Assembly: GCA_028293545.1 (NCBI GenBank)
Contig: JAQGOP010000044.1
Coordinates: forward strand, 1-61,691
DNA length: 61,691 nucleotides
Source: Verrucomicrobiota bacterium
GTDB lineage: Bacteria > Verrucomicrobiota > Verrucomicrobiia > Opitutales > Opitutaceae
Direction of reading: 5' to 3'
Shown here in pieces: positions 45,959-55,714 of this stretch. The notes under the pieces are model-generated. The model did no database searches. It was not told where the DNA came from and was given only the letters and a program-made list of their open reading frames with translations. Both the position numbers and the translations under genes were made by a program. Position 1 is the first letter of the stretch. The number at the start of each line of letters is the position of its first letter.

Positions 45959-46104
45959 GGGAAAAGAGGCCAAGAGCTAGGGTTTCGCGGAAGAGTGTCA
46001 ACCCCTGTTTTCAGAGGGCGAAAATCATTTCCCCACCTTCCGCCCCGAACACAACCGCAGCCTTGTTTTGGAGCGCTGATATGCGAGCTTACGAACCACT
46101 CCCC

Positions 46105-46494
46105 ATGAAATCCCGCACCACGTTGCTTGCCGCCGGGCTGTTTGGAGCCACCGGAGTCGCCCTCGGAGCCTTCGGCGCCCATGCGTTGAAGGACTGGTTG
46201 ATCGAGCGAGGCACCACTGTGCCTTGGGAAACCGCCGCCCGCTACCAGCTTCTCCACGCCGTCGCGCTTTTTAGCGCCGCGACCTGGTGCCGCCAAGGAC
46301 AAGGCCGCGCGCAACGAACCATCGGCTGGGCGGCGCTGTGCTGGTCCGTCGGCATCGTCCTGTTCTGTGGCTCGCTTTACGGGTTGGCCCTGGGCGGCCC
46401 GCGCTGGCTCGGCCCGGTCACGCCGCTCGGCGGGATCGCACTGCTGGGAGGCTGGGTTTTCGTCGCCTCGGCGGCTTTTGCGAAGGAAACGTGA
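46105..46494 (+). CDS. DUF423 (YgdD-like) membrane protein
   Basis: 129 aa from ATG at 46105. Four membrane helices with the family opening AAGLFGATGVALGAFGAHAL, then ETAARYQLLHAVALF and, later, FCGSLYGLAL and TPLGGIALLGGWVFVA. The family is widespread but its function is not known. The stop (TGA 46492-46494) is 5 bp before the start of the CCA-type nucleotidyltransferase gene, so they probably form an operon. Confidence 0.9.
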   Translation: MKSRTTLLAAGLFGATGVALGAFGAHALKDWLIERGTTVPWETAARYQLLHAVALFSAATWCRQGQGRAQRTIGWAALCWSVGIVLFCGSLYGLALGGPRWLGPVTPLGGIALLGGWVFVASAAFAKET

Positions 46495-46499
46495 GACCA

Positions 46500-47894
46500 A
46501 TGAATCTTCCCGCGGACTTGCGCGCCTTGCTCGAGGCGGTGCGCCGCGTGGGACAGCCACGCCTGGTCGGCGGCGGCGTGCGCGACTGGCTGCTGGATCT
46601 CGAACCGAAGGATTTCGATATCGAGGTCCGGGGCGTGGACTTCGAGACGCTCCACCGCTCCCTTTCACCCTTTGGCGCGACCGACGTCATCGGGCGCAGC
46701 TTCGGGGTCATCAAGGTGCGGAGCGTCGCGGGTGGCGAATACGACTTCAGCCTTCCCCGTCGCGAATCTAAAACCGGTGCCGGTCATCGCGGATTCGCCG
46801 TCGCCCCCGACGCCACGCTGAACGATGCGGAAGCCGCGGCGCGCCGAGATTTCACCGTCAACGCGATCACCTACGATCCGTTCACCCACGAGATCATCGA
46901 TCCGCATGGCGGCCAAGCCGACCTGAAGGCGGGCGTGTTGCGTCACACGAGCGCGGCGTTCGTCGAGGACCCGCTGCGGGTCCTGCGCGCGTTCCAGCTC
47001 GCGGCGCGTTTCAATTTTTCCCTGGCCCCGGCAACCGCCCAGTTGTGCCGCACGATCGTCGACACCTTTTCCGAGCTGCCGGTCGAGCGCGTGTGGGGTG
47101 AATGGGAAAAATGGGCGACAAAATCGACCAGGCCTTCGCGCGGCCTCGCCGTGCTCGAGGAAACCGGCTGGTTGGGCCATTTCCCCGAAATCGCCGCGCT
47201 CCGGGGCACGCCGCAGGAACCGGAGTGGCATCCTGAAGGCGACGTCTTCACGCACACGCAGCATTGCCTCGATGCCCTGGCCGGACTGCGCGAGTGGAAA
47301 GACAGCGAGCCCGCGCGGCGACGGCGATTGATGCTCGCCGTGCTCGCGCATGATTTCGGAAAACCAGCGACCACCTCGCATGCCGACCGGCGCGGGCAAA
47401 TGCGTTGGATCAGTCCTGGCCACGAAGCCGCCGGCGGCCCGATTGCGGAAATCTTTCTCCGCCGCATCGGCGCTCCGCTCGAGCTCGCGGCGCCGGTTTG
47501 CGCGCTGGTCGTGAACCATCTCGCGCATCACCACGGACAGGCGGAATTTTCCGACACGAGCGTGCGGCGGCTGGCGCGGCGGCTGGCGCCGGCGACGATC
47601 GACGACCTCGCCCTCGTGATGCGCGCCGACCACGGCGGCCGCCCTCCCTTGGAGCCGCCGGAAACCTTGGTGCGCATCAACGAGCTTCGCGCGAAGGCCC
47701 ACGCGCTCGAATTGGAAAACACCGCGCCGCGTCCGCTCGTGCTGGGTCGTCACCTTGTCGCGCTCGGCCGCAAACCGGGACCGGATTTCAAGCCGGTCTT
47801 GGATGAGGCCTTCGAGGCGCAGCTCGATGGGGCGTTCGTCGACGAAGCCGGCGGGATCGAGTGGCTCAGGCGGAAGATCTCGGCGGCGCGATAA
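46500..47894 (+). CDS. tRNA nucleotidyltransferase (CCA-adding type) with HD domain
   Basis: 464 aa from ATG at 46500. The class-II nucleotidyltransferase head has LVGGGVRDWLL (22-32) and metal residues Asp38 and Asp40 (KDFDIEV), then RRDFTVNAI and EDPLRVLRAFQLAARF. An HD domain follows, with LAVLAHDFGKP (His284-Asp285). It is expected to add or repair the CCA end of tRNA; because the encoded tRNA-Gly already has CCA, repair may be its main task. A poly(A) polymerase role is possible in this family. It overlaps the convergent MOSC gene by 29 bp. Confidence 0.9.
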   Translation: MNLPADLRALLEAVRRVGQPRLVGGGVRDWLLDLEPKDFDIEVRGVDFETLHRSLSPFGATDVIGRSFGVIKVRSVAGGEYDFSLPRRESKTGAGHRGFAVAPDATLNDAEAAARRDFTVNAITYDPFTHEIIDPHGGQADLKAGVLRHTSAAFVEDPLRVLRAFQLAARFNFSLAPATAQLCRTIVDTFSELPVERVWGEWEKWATKSTRPSRGLAVLEETGWLGHFPEIAALRGTPQEPEWHPEGDVFTHTQHCLDALAGLREWKDSEPARRRRLMLAVLAHDFGKPATTSHADRRGQMRWISPGHEAAGGPIAEIFLRRIGAPLELAAPVCALVVNHLAHHHGQAEFSDTSVRRLARRLAPATIDDLALVMRADHGGRPPLEPPETLVRINELRAKAHALELENTAPRPLVLGRHLVALGRKPGPDFKPVLDEAFEAQLDGAFVDEAGGIEWLRRKISAAR

Positions 47895-48411
47895 TCGGGA
47901 GCGCGTGGCCGCTGTCCGCGGCCACGCCGGTCCGCCGGACCAGCGGTGCCGTCCCAACCGTCAGTGCGCCGTCAGACAGAATTTTCGCGCGCAAGCCGCC
48001 GTTGCCCCGCAGCCATTCCTCGGCGCCGGGCCCGACGGCTTGGTCCATCCAGTAGCATGGTTTCGATTCCACGGTGCCTTCGAACTCTACGCCTCCGATG
48101 GAAAAACGCTGGCCGATGAGCGCGTTGAGATCGAGGCCACTGGTCACCACATTGCGGCGAAAGGCGCCGGCCGAGAGTGCGGGCAGGGCGAATTTTTCGC
48201 GCGCGGCCAGGACCATCTCCCAGGAGAAAAACGTGATCTGCCCCTTGTACTCCGGCTTGTAGTCAAAGAATCGGTCACCTTCCACGCCGCGGCCCGCGCG
48301 GCATTTAATTTCCCGCACTTCGACCGTGGGATTTTCGCCCGCACCCAAGCCATGGCGTCCAAAGAAATTATGGCCGGGAGAAATGAACAGGTGGTGGATG
48401 CGGACCTCCAT
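47866..48411 (-). CDS. MOSC-domain protein
   Basis: 181 aa from ATG at 48411. The domain binds sulfur carried on a conserved cysteine in molybdenum-cofactor enzymes; here the cysteine is in VESKPCYWMD. The front half has GRGVEGDRFFDY, typical of the YiiM/MOSC fold, and it stands alone without partner domains. Likely a small sulfur-transfer or hydroxylamino-compound reductase component. Its end overlaps the CCA gene by 29 bp, tail to tail. Confidence 0.87.
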   Translation of the reverse strand: MEVRIHHLFISPGHNFFGRHGLGAGENPTVEVREIKCRAGRGVEGDRFFDYKPEYKGQITFFSWEMVLAAREKFALPALSAGAFRRNVVTSGLDLNALIGQRFSIGGVEFEGTVESKPCYWMDQAVGPGAEEWLRGNGGLRAKILSDGALTVGTAPLVRRTGVAADSGHALPIIAPPRSSA

Positions 48412-48450
48412 GGAGCGAACGTACGGCGGAGGGGAAAAACCTCCAATGCG

Positions 48451-48541
48451 TTTTTTAACCGCAAATAAACGCGAATCCCCAGCTCGACCCCGAAGCAGGA
48501 GGTTTGGGGCTTCGGATTCGCGTCCCTTCGCGGTTAAAAAA
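48451..48541. repeat. CGCGAAT inverted-repeat element without cargo
   Basis: Arms TTTTTTAACCGCAAATAAAC(GCGAATCCCC) and, inverted, TTTTTTAACCGCGAAGGGAC(GCGAATCC), with a second inner inverted pair around a CCCGAAGC...GGGGCTTCGG hairpin. It lies between the divergent MOSC and GH20-like genes. Confidence 0.7.
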
Positions 48542-48580
48542 ACTTCGGCTTTTTGTTTTTCGGGAGCATCGTTCGCGGCC

Positions 48581-50437
48581 ATGTGCGCTGCATTTTCGCC
48601 GATTCGCTCGTTTCAATGGGATCTCGCCCGGCAGGTGGAACGGCTCGACTGGCTCCTCGCCCAACTGCCGCGCTATGCGGACTGGGGTTACCAGCAACTC
48701 CACCTGCATCTCGAGGACGCAGTGGAATTCCCCAGCCTGCCCGGCGTCGCGCGCCGCGATGCCTACACCTACAAACAGTTCACGCGCCTCGTCGACGCCG
48801 CGACCCGCGTCGGCATCAAGGTCGTGCCGATCGTGAACCTGCTGGGTCACACGCAATATCTCATCAAGGTGCCGGAGCTGCGCGACATGAACGAGCTGCG
48901 CGCGGACGACGGCTCACCCATTCCGGCCGGCCAAATCTGCCCGCTCCATCCACGCACGATGGAGATTGCGGAGAAACTTCTCCGCGACATGGCGCCATTC
49001 TGCACCGCGGGCCGGGTCCACGTCGGCCTCGATGAATCGTTTCACCTCGGCCACCATCCGCTGAGCAAGGCGGAGATCGCGCGCGTCGGGCTCGCCGGGC
49101 ATTTCGCGGCGCACGTCAACCGGCTGAACGCACTTTCGAATTCGCTCGGCCTCCGCATGGGCATGTGGGCCGACATGCTTTATTTCCTCCCGGACGCGAT
49201 CCCGCTGCTGCCCGCGGAAGTGATCGCGTACGAATGGTACTACTATGGATTTCCGCGCCGTCCGCGGGTGGAGCTTTTCAATTTCGCGGAGAGCACGCTC
49301 GGCGAACAGCTGCGCGCCCGCGGCATGACGGTGTGGGGTTGCCCGATGAATGGCTCGGCGCGCTACGAACCGCTTCCCCATTTCACCGATCGTTTGGAAA
49401 ACATCCTGTCGTGGTGGCGCCATGGCCAGCGCCTCGGGATCGAGGGCTTGCTCGTGACTTCGTGGGAGCCGTTCCGGCTGGCGATGGAAATCACCACGGT
49501 GGTCGACGCCGCCGCGGCCTCGTTGTGGCTCAATCCCGGCGTCGACGATCCGCAGGAAATGCTCGCGCGCGGCTACGCGCGGGTGTTCGGGAGCAAGTCC
49601 GCCAAGAAAGCCGCGCGCATTTCGCTCGCGAGCGATCGCCATCCGTTCAGCGGTTATCCGCGTTGGGAGATCAACGAGCGCTGGGACAATCTCTCGCGTC
49701 GCGAATCGCTGCGCCCGTTCATCGCCGAAAGGATTTTCTGCACGAAAGCCGCGGCGCCGGGCAAACCTGCGCTGCCCGCGCCGCTCGCAGCGAGCCTGGT
49801 GTTCCGGCGCTATCTGGCGGAGCGCGATGTGTTCGTGCGCCGGGCCTCGCGCGGATTGGCGAGCGCCGCCGAGGGAACCCAATTCGCCGCCGCGCTCCGG
49901 GAGGGCCAGCGCGCCGCGAGAGCGATGTGGCGCTTCACGCGTGACCGGCGCCGCCAGGGCACCAACGAACAGATCCTCGCCAACGACGCCAAGCGGCTCC
50001 GCGCGTGGCAGCGGGGGAAGGCCGATTTCGGCGGCGCGTGGCAGCTGTGCTATGTCGTGGAAAATTTTGCGCCCTGCCTGCACGTCGTGGGCGTCGAGCA
50101 GCAGTCCGGCGACGGAAAATGGCAATCGCTGCAGGGCTGTTTCACGGTCGAGTTCCAGACGCGCGCGGCACAACCACGCGCGACGGTTCGCCATGAACAC
50201 GCGGCTTGTCCCGAATGGGATGGGAACCCGGCAAACTTCCCCCAGCTCCGCCTCACGCTGCGCGGCGCCGGCCAGGTCCGGATCAACGACGTTGAACTGA
50301 CCGACGGAAAAACGGTGCTGCGCCCAAAGGGCTGGACCGCCAAGCGCGGGAAAGTGCTGGGCCCGAAAGCACCCACGGCGGGACTGCCGCCGTTGGATTG
50401 GACGAGAAATTTGGCGGAGATACCCCTGACGTTTTGA
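48581..50437 (+). CDS. GH20-like (beta-N-acetylhexosaminidase-like) protein
   Basis: 618 aa from ATG at 48581. A TIM-barrel similar to family 20 glycosidases: WLLAQLPRYADWGYQQLHLHLED, then VPIVNLLGHTQYL, then HVGLDES with the Asp151-Glu152 pair where GH20 enzymes have the catalytic DE. Trp-rich blocks (SWEPFRLAMEITT) follow, and a beta-rich C-terminal part from about 520 resembles a carbohydrate-binding module. No signal peptide is seen, unusual for GH20. It probably acts on N-acetyl-hexosamine-containing sugars inside the cell. Confidence 0.75.
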   Translation: MCAAFSPIRSFQWDLARQVERLDWLLAQLPRYADWGYQQLHLHLEDAVEFPSLPGVARRDAYTYKQFTRLVDAATRVGIKVVPIVNLLGHTQYLIKVPELRDMNELRADDGSPIPAGQICPLHPRTMEIAEKLLRDMAPFCTAGRVHVGLDESFHLGHHPLSKAEIARVGLAGHFAAHVNRLNALSNSLGLRMGMWADMLYFLPDAIPLLPAEVIAYEWYYYGFPRRPRVELFNFAESTLGEQLRARGMTVWGCPMNGSARYEPLPHFTDRLENILSWWRHGQRLGIEGLLVTSWEPFRLAMEITTVVDAAAASLWLNPGVDDPQEMLARGYARVFGSKSAKKAARISLASDRHPFSGYPRWEINERWDNLSRRESLRPFIAERIFCTKAAAPGKPALPAPLAASLVFRRYLAERDVFVRRASRGLASAAEGTQFAAALREGQRAARAMWRFTRDRRRQGTNEQILANDAKRLRAWQRGKADFGGAWQLCYVVENFAPCLHVVGVEQQSGDGKWQSLQGCFTVEFQTRAAQPRATVRHEHAACPEWDGNPANFPQLRLTLRGAGQVRINDVELTDGKTVLRPKGWTAKRGKVLGPKAPTAGLPPLDWTRNLAEIPLTF

Positions 50438-50500
50438 GGGTAGCGGGCGCCACCGTCGAAGAGCCGCCAATTCACGAGCGCGTCAGGCAACGCGCTCCAC

Positions 50501-50588
50501 CTATTTGATCACTTTCATGTCCTTGATTTCCACGCGGCCGCGATTCGCCGAGGGTGAGCGCCAGGAAAACGAGGATCAGTCGGGTCAT
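50501..50588 (-). pseudogene. Remnant of a secreted protein gene (DUF1080-like tail)
   Basis: ATG at 50588 begins a signal peptide (MTRLILVFLALTLGE). After about 15 codons the reading frame is wrong, while the next frame ends GRVEIKDMKVIK and TAG at 50501-50503, like the last strand of a DUF1080 (3-keto-disaccharide hydrolase domain) protein. It looks like the two ends of a gene joined by a large internal deletion. The tail match is short, so the family is uncertain. Confidence 0.4.
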
Positions 50589-50612
50589 GGGAGAAAGAAA
50601 GGGTTGGGAAAC

Positions 50613-50647
50613 GAAAAGGGCGTGCTTCCCGATGGAAGCACGCCCTT
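50613..50647 (-). terminator. Rho-independent terminator of the TonB receptor gene
   Basis: AAGGGCGTGCTTCC pairs with GGAAGCACGCCCTT (50616-50629 with 50634-50647), 14 bp with a 4-nt loop. On the minus strand it is followed by TTTTCGTTTC. It lies 35 bp after the receptor stop codon. Confidence 0.88.
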
Positions 50648-50682
50648 GTTTTCAGAATTTCGCGGTTAACCCGCGGAGTGGA

Positions 50683-53367
50683 TTAGAACTCCTTGCGCAC
50701 ACGGATGTACAGGAACTGGCCCAGGGCGCCGGCGCCGTAGGTGTTCTGGTCCATCAGGCTGGTCTCGCGGCCGTTGGCCGGGGGACGGGTGTCGAACACG
50801 TTGTTCGCACCGAGCGTGATCGCCATGTTCCAGAAGCCGCGGTACGTGATCGAGGGATTCACGAGCGTGTAGGGATTTTCGCCCCAGCCATCGACCGTGT
50901 AGCCGTCGTTGAAGTAGGCGCCGATCCAATCGACCGCAACGGCCGCGCTCCAATCCTTGTAGCGCCAGCTGACAGAACCGTTGCCGCGCCATTTCGGATT
51001 GTTGTAGAGGCCGATGTTGTCGAAGTAGCCGCCGCCCAGGCCGGAATCGGTTCCGATCGCGGTGATGCGGGTCATGTCGATTTCCGTGTTGAACGTGCCG
51101 AACGACGTGTTGCGGAGGGTGTACTTGAGGCCCATGTCGAAACCCTTGTAGGTCTGGAAGGCCAGGTCGTTGTTCGCCGGAACCGCACTGATGTACTGGA
51201 TCGGGCCGCCCGGGCCGTCACGCACGATGGCGTTCGGGAACTGGGCAATGCCGCGGGCCGACAGGAGGAAGTTCGTGCTCGGGACGATGATGATCTTGTC
51301 GATCTTGATGTCGAAGTAATCGACGCTGAACGACAGGTCCTTGACCTTCGGGATTTCGATGACGACGCCGGCGTACTTAACTTCCGCTTCCTCAGGTTTG
51401 AGGTTCGGATTGCCACCGGTGATGATGCGGAGCTGGGACGGAGGATCCTGGGGACGGAGCGGGTCCTGGAGAACCGTGGAGCTGAAGGCGATCGTCTGCG
51501 ACGAATAGAGACGGCCGAGGTCCGGGGCCTTGAAGGCTTCGGAGTACGAGGCGCGGATCTTCACGTTCGCAATGTCGTTGTCCGGGAAACGGTAGGCCGC
51601 GGCGACCTTGGGTTTCGTGGTGTTGCCGAAGTCGCTGTACTGCTCATGACGGCCCGCGAACTGGAGTTCGAGGGACTTGAAGATCGGAACGGAGAGTTCG
51701 GTGTAGATGGACTGGACGGTGCGCTTGCCGGAGAGGGGAAGGCCGCCGCCGGAACCCACGTAAGCCGCGGTGTCGGGATTGGTGACGAGGCTGTCCTCGC
51801 GCCATTCGACGCCAACTGCGATGCCGACTTCGCCGCCGGGGACTTCGAAGAGTTTGCCGTCGACCGAAGCGTCAAAGCCTTCAGCCTCAACCCGGTTGGA
51901 ACCGTTCGAGATCGTGAAGAGATTATTGACGATGGTTTGGTTGTCAGACGGGCCGAACGGGTTGATCGCGGTGCTGCGAGTCGTGCCGTTGAGGAGGGCC
52001 TGGAGGGCGGAAGCGCGGATCTGGTTGCGAGCCGTGGTGCGCACGGTGCTGAAACCGTACGAAACCGCGGTTTCGAAATTCCAGCGATCCAGCACGGTGC
52101 CGCGGAGGCCGCCGAGGAAATTCGCGCCGAAGGACTCGGTGTCGAATTTGCGGACCGGGCCGAAGTTCGTGCGGTACAGGAAGTTGTTCAGCGTGACGCC
52201 GAACGGATTGTACGGGTTGTTCGCCGGCAGCGTGAGGCCTTCCGTGAGCGAGCTGATGACGCTCGGGGTGAAGGCGTAGTACGTGTTGTCGTCGGTAAAG
52301 GTGACTTCGCCGAAGGCCGAGAGATTGTCGTTAAACTCGTGCTTGATCGAAGCGTAACCGCCCATGTTGTCGTAGGCGGGGTACAGCTGGTAGGTCTGCG
52401 CGAAGTTGTAACGGTTTTCATTGGGGATGACCCCGACTTTGGAGAAGCCGGCAATCGTCGGGTTCGCCGTCGGCACGCCGCCCGTGAGGACGTACAAGCC
52501 GGAGCTCAAGCCAGGGACCGTGGAAGCGGCGGCCTGGGCGGCGGACAAGTTGATGTTCGCCGGGAAGTTGTTCGAGCTGTTGAGATTGGAGCCCTTGTTC
52601 AGCCCAAGGTACGAGTAATCAGTGGTGTTGATTCCGTAGTCGTGGATGAAGTTGGAGGCCGAGCTCTGGTAGTTGAACGCGAACACCGCGGAGGTCTTGC
52701 CCACGCCGGTACCGGCGAGGACGCGGAACTCCTTGCGACCGGTGTCGTGGCCCACCGTGTTGCCGTAGTAGGCCTCGGTCGCGAGACCGGAGTAGTTCTT
52801 CTTCAGCTTGATGTTCAACACACCGGTGATGGCGTCCGAACCATAAATGGCGGAAGCGCCGTCCTTCAGGTATTCAATGCTCTCGACCGCGGCGGCCGGG
52901 ATGGAATTGAAGTCGAAGACCGATTGGTTGTTGCTGTTCGTCAGGCCGTAGGTGATCGCGCGGCGTCCATTGATGAGGACGAGGAAGCGATTGGCGCCCA
53001 AACCACGCGGATTGGCCGTGGCCGCACCGCGCGTGAAGGAAGCAGTCTGGTAGATCGAGTTGGCCGAACCGGTGTTGAACGGCAGGCTTTGGACGAATTC
53101 ACCAATCGTGCTGTAGCCCTTTTCTTCAATCTGTTGGGCGGAATAAGCCTGCACCGGGGCGGGGCTCTCATAGTCCAACCGTTTGATGCGGGAGCCCGTG
53201 ACCTCGAACTTTTCGAGCTTCTGGGGCTCGGCCGGCGTGGTCGTGGTGGGCGTGGTGGTGGTGGTAGCGGCCTGGGCCTTGGCGGTCGAGGCAGCGAATG
53301 GGGCAATGCTCACTCCCAAAACAAGGGAATACGCAGCCCAAAACTTCCTTACGGAACGTTTGTTCAT
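50683..53367 (-). CDS. TonB-dependent outer-membrane receptor
   Basis: 894 aa from ATG at 53367 (MNKRSVRKFWAAYSLVLGVS, signal peptide to about residue 32). A Thr/Pro linker precedes EKFEVTGSRIKR, then the plug domain (about 58-180; SIEYLKDGASAIYGSDAITGVLNI), then a 22-strand-type barrel ending in Phe (YIRVRKEF). It belongs to the group of large receptors without a clear substrate tag. Upstream 53368-53617 is a divergent promoter region with the S9 peptidase gene, so a shared peptide or protein-breakdown theme is possible but unproven. Terminator at 50613-50647. Confidence 0.95.
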   Translation of the reverse strand: MNKRSVRKFWAAYSLVLGVSIAPFAASTAKAQAATTTTTPTTTTPAEPQKLEKFEVTGSRIKRLDYESPAPVQAYSAQQIEEKGYSTIGEFVQSLPFNTGSANSIYQTASFTRGAATANPRGLGANRFLVLINGRRAITYGLTNSNNQSVFDFNSIPAAAVESIEYLKDGASAIYGSDAITGVLNIKLKKNYSGLATEAYYGNTVGHDTGRKEFRVLAGTGVGKTSAVFAFNYQSSASNFIHDYGINTTDYSYLGLNKGSNLNSSNNFPANINLSAAQAAASTVPGLSSGLYVLTGGVPTANPTIAGFSKVGVIPNENRYNFAQTYQLYPAYDNMGGYASIKHEFNDNLSAFGEVTFTDDNTYYAFTPSVISSLTEGLTLPANNPYNPFGVTLNNFLYRTNFGPVRKFDTESFGANFLGGLRGTVLDRWNFETAVSYGFSTVRTTARNQIRASALQALLNGTTRSTAINPFGPSDNQTIVNNLFTISNGSNRVEAEGFDASVDGKLFEVPGGEVGIAVGVEWREDSLVTNPDTAAYVGSGGGLPLSGKRTVQSIYTELSVPIFKSLELQFAGRHEQYSDFGNTTKPKVAAAYRFPDNDIANVKIRASYSEAFKAPDLGRLYSSQTIAFSSTVLQDPLRPQDPPSQLRIITGGNPNLKPEEAEVKYAGVVIEIPKVKDLSFSVDYFDIKIDKIIIVPSTNFLLSARGIAQFPNAIVRDGPGGPIQYISAVPANNDLAFQTYKGFDMGLKYTLRNTSFGTFNTEIDMTRITAIGTDSGLGGGYFDNIGLYNNPKWRGNGSVSWRYKDWSAAVAVDWIGAYFNDGYTVDGWGENPYTLVNPSITYRGFWNMAITLGANNVFDTRPPANGRETSLMDQNTYGAGALGQFLYIRVRKEF

Positions 53368-53617
53368 AGCTATGGTTAGTTGTGTGTCAGTCTCTAGCAG
53401 TCGGTCAGTGTGTGTATGTGCGAGGGCGGACCCTCGCGTGATACGTAGGGGACGGAACTCAGCAAACCATATGCCGTGATGCAATGATTTTGTTAAAGTC
53501 ACCCTAACCCGCGTCGAATCGACGGTTTATTGCGACTAACGCTGTTTGGCGCCGCTTAACAAGCCCCCGGCTGGCTTGCGCCGGATTGCGCTTCCGCTCA
53601 GCGTCCGAAAATCGCCT

Positions 53618-55651
53618 ATGAACCTGACGCGCGTTTTTGGGTTTCGGATCGCGTTGCTCCTTAGCACGCTGCTCGGTGGAAATCTGATTCATGGCGCAGA
53701 GGCGCCCATCCCAGCGAGTGCTTTCTTCAGCCTGCCGAGCGTGCGCGCCCCGCGCGTTTCCCCGGACGGAAAGAAGATCGCGTTCCTGTTTCCCAACGAA
53801 GGCCGGATGGCCCTCGGTCTCTTTGATCGCGCCACGAAGGAGGCCCGAATCATCCTGAAAGGAACGGACGAAAGCATTTTCTCCTTCTTCTGGAAAGGAA
53901 ACGACCGGATCGTCTTCTCCGCCGACTTCCAAGGAAATGAGTCGTTTTTCATCGGTTCCACGGATCTTTCCGGCAAAAAGATCATCCGAATTGTCGAAAC
54001 CCAGCCCGAGGAAGGACTGGCCGGAAGCGCGGGCGGCATTCTCGACGAGCTGCACTTCGATCCGGAGCGGATCATCGTGGCCGGCGTGCTTCGTGCCTCG
54101 GCCCAGCGTCCGGGAGAAACCTCGCTGCAAGAGGTGCCCATGAGCCTGGAGGCGGTTGTCGCTCGGGTGAACGTCCGGAACCGCGGTATCTCACCTCTTT
54201 TTACTTATGAGCGGACCGAAAACACCCGCAGCGTCGGCGTCGACAACGCCGGGACCGTCCGCCTCCGCTCCCGCATCGAGAAAGGCCACACCGTGGTCTG
54301 GGAAACCCGGGTGGCCGACGACAAACCGTGGCGGGTCATGGCCCGGCACCCTTTCAACGGGTACGTGGAAACCTGGAATCCGCAGTTTTTCGGCGCCGAC
54401 AATGTCACGCTCTACCTCGTTTCCTACGAGGAACAGGATCGCGGCGCGCTCTATACCTATAATACCCGCACGCTGGAACGAAGCGCCGCGCTCTTCGTGC
54501 CGCCCGAAGGCGAGATTTCGGGCGTCATCATGTCGCCGGATCGCAAGGAACTGCGCGGCGTGGCTTATACGAGCGACCGCACGCACTATCACTGGTTCGA
54601 TGCCGCGAGGGGCGCGCTTCAGCAGCGACTCGAGAACACCTTTTCGGGCTCCTCGGTGACGATCACGAGTAGTTCAGACGACGAAACGGTGAAACTGGTG
54701 TTCGTTTCCCACGACCGTGAGCCCGGGGTGTACTTTCTGCTCGACGAAAAAGCCGGCTCGCTCGCCAGTTTCAAACGGGTGCGCGAGATCGACCCGGCCT
54801 TGCTCAGTCCTCGCCGGCCAGTGAGTTACCGCGCCCGCGACGGCTTGGAAATCAACGGGTATCTCACGGTCCCGCGCGGGCATGAAGGCCGGCGCGTCCC
54901 GCTGGTGATGCTGCCTCACGGCGGACCGTTCGGGATTCGCGAAGAATGGGGCTACGACGCCGAGTCGCAGTTCCTCGCCAGCCGGGGTTATGCGGTGCTC
55001 CAGCCCAATTATCGCGGGTCGGGCGGATACGGTCGCGAGTTCCTTAACAAAGGCCGCCAACAGTGGGGCCGCGCGATGCAGGACGACCTGACCGATGGCG
55101 TGAAATGGGCGATCGACCAAGGCTTCGCCGATCCGAATCGCATCGCGATCTACGGCGCGAGTTACGGGGGCTACGCGGCGCTGGCGGGCGTGACGCTGAC
55201 GCCGGAGCTTTACCGGTGCGCGGTCAACTACGTCGGCGCGGCGGACTTGGAGATCACCTATAAGAACCGGGGGGACGACGCGTTCACGACGTCCGAGGAC
55301 TTCAACTACCAGCGCGAGTGGATCGGTCCAACGGCGGAGTACCGCGCCGCGACTTCACCGCTGAATTACGTGGAGCGCATTCGCGTCCCCACCCTCCACG
55401 CCTACGGCAAACGCGACCCGCGCGTGAAAATCGACCACTGGCAACGACTCGAACCTCTGCTCCGAAAGTACGGGAAGTCTTACGAGTCGATTGAACAGTC
55501 GCACCAAGGCCACGGCTTTCGCGACGAGAAGGCATCGATCGCTTTTTACGAACGCATGGATCAATTCTTCGCCAAGTACCTTGCGCCGGAATCAAACCCG
55601 GGAGTGCGCATCGGTGAACCCAAGGTGATCGAACTGCCCGCGAAACCCTGA
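53618..55651 (+). CDS. Secreted S9-family (prolyl oligopeptidase-like) peptidase
   Basis: 677 aa from ATG at 53618 (signal peptide to about residue 27). A seven-bladed-propeller-like N-terminal part with repeats such as PRVSPDGKKIAFLF is followed by the alpha/beta-hydrolase domain. Catalytic triad: Ser515 in GASYGG, Asp600 in YGKRDPRV and His632 in HQGHGF. The family removes or cleaves at proline or acyl-peptide sites in small peptides. An extracytoplasmic location next to a TonB receptor suggests use of imported or surface peptides. Confidence 0.93.
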   Translation: MNLTRVFGFRIALLLSTLLGGNLIHGAEAPIPASAFFSLPSVRAPRVSPDGKKIAFLFPNEGRMALGLFDRATKEARIILKGTDESIFSFFWKGNDRIVFSADFQGNESFFIGSTDLSGKKIIRIVETQPEEGLAGSAGGILDELHFDPERIIVAGVLRASAQRPGETSLQEVPMSLEAVVARVNVRNRGISPLFTYERTENTRSVGVDNAGTVRLRSRIEKGHTVVWETRVADDKPWRVMARHPFNGYVETWNPQFFGADNVTLYLVSYEEQDRGALYTYNTRTLERSAALFVPPEGEISGVIMSPDRKELRGVAYTSDRTHYHWFDAARGALQQRLENTFSGSSVTITSSSDDETVKLVFVSHDREPGVYFLLDEKAGSLASFKRVREIDPALLSPRRPVSYRARDGLEINGYLTVPRGHEGRRVPLVMLPHGGPFGIREEWGYDAESQFLASRGYAVLQPNYRGSGGYGREFLNKGRQQWGRAMQDDLTDGVKWAIDQGFADPNRIAIYGASYGGYAALAGVTLTPELYRCAVNYVGAADLEITYKNRGDDAFTTSEDFNYQREWIGPTAEYRAATSPLNYVERIRVPTLHAYGKRDPRVKIDHWQRLEPLLRKYGKSYESIEQSHQGHGFRDEKASIAFYERMDQFFAKYLAPESNPGVRIGEPKVIELPAKP

Positions 55652-55714
55652 GGTGGAGTGCCGGCGCGGAAGTCTCGCGTTGACCAAGGTTGCGCGCCGC
55701 CAAGCTTAGCCCCG

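Noticed and set aside
48451..48541. The CGCGAAT inverted elements as rho-independent terminators
   Set aside because: The T-tract is on the 5' side and the A-tract on the 3' side of the hairpin in either reading direction, the reverse of a terminator.
50554..53379. A 941-codon plus-strand ORF
   Set aside because: Antisense shadow of the TonB receptor, whose domains, signal peptide and terminator are clear on the minus strand.
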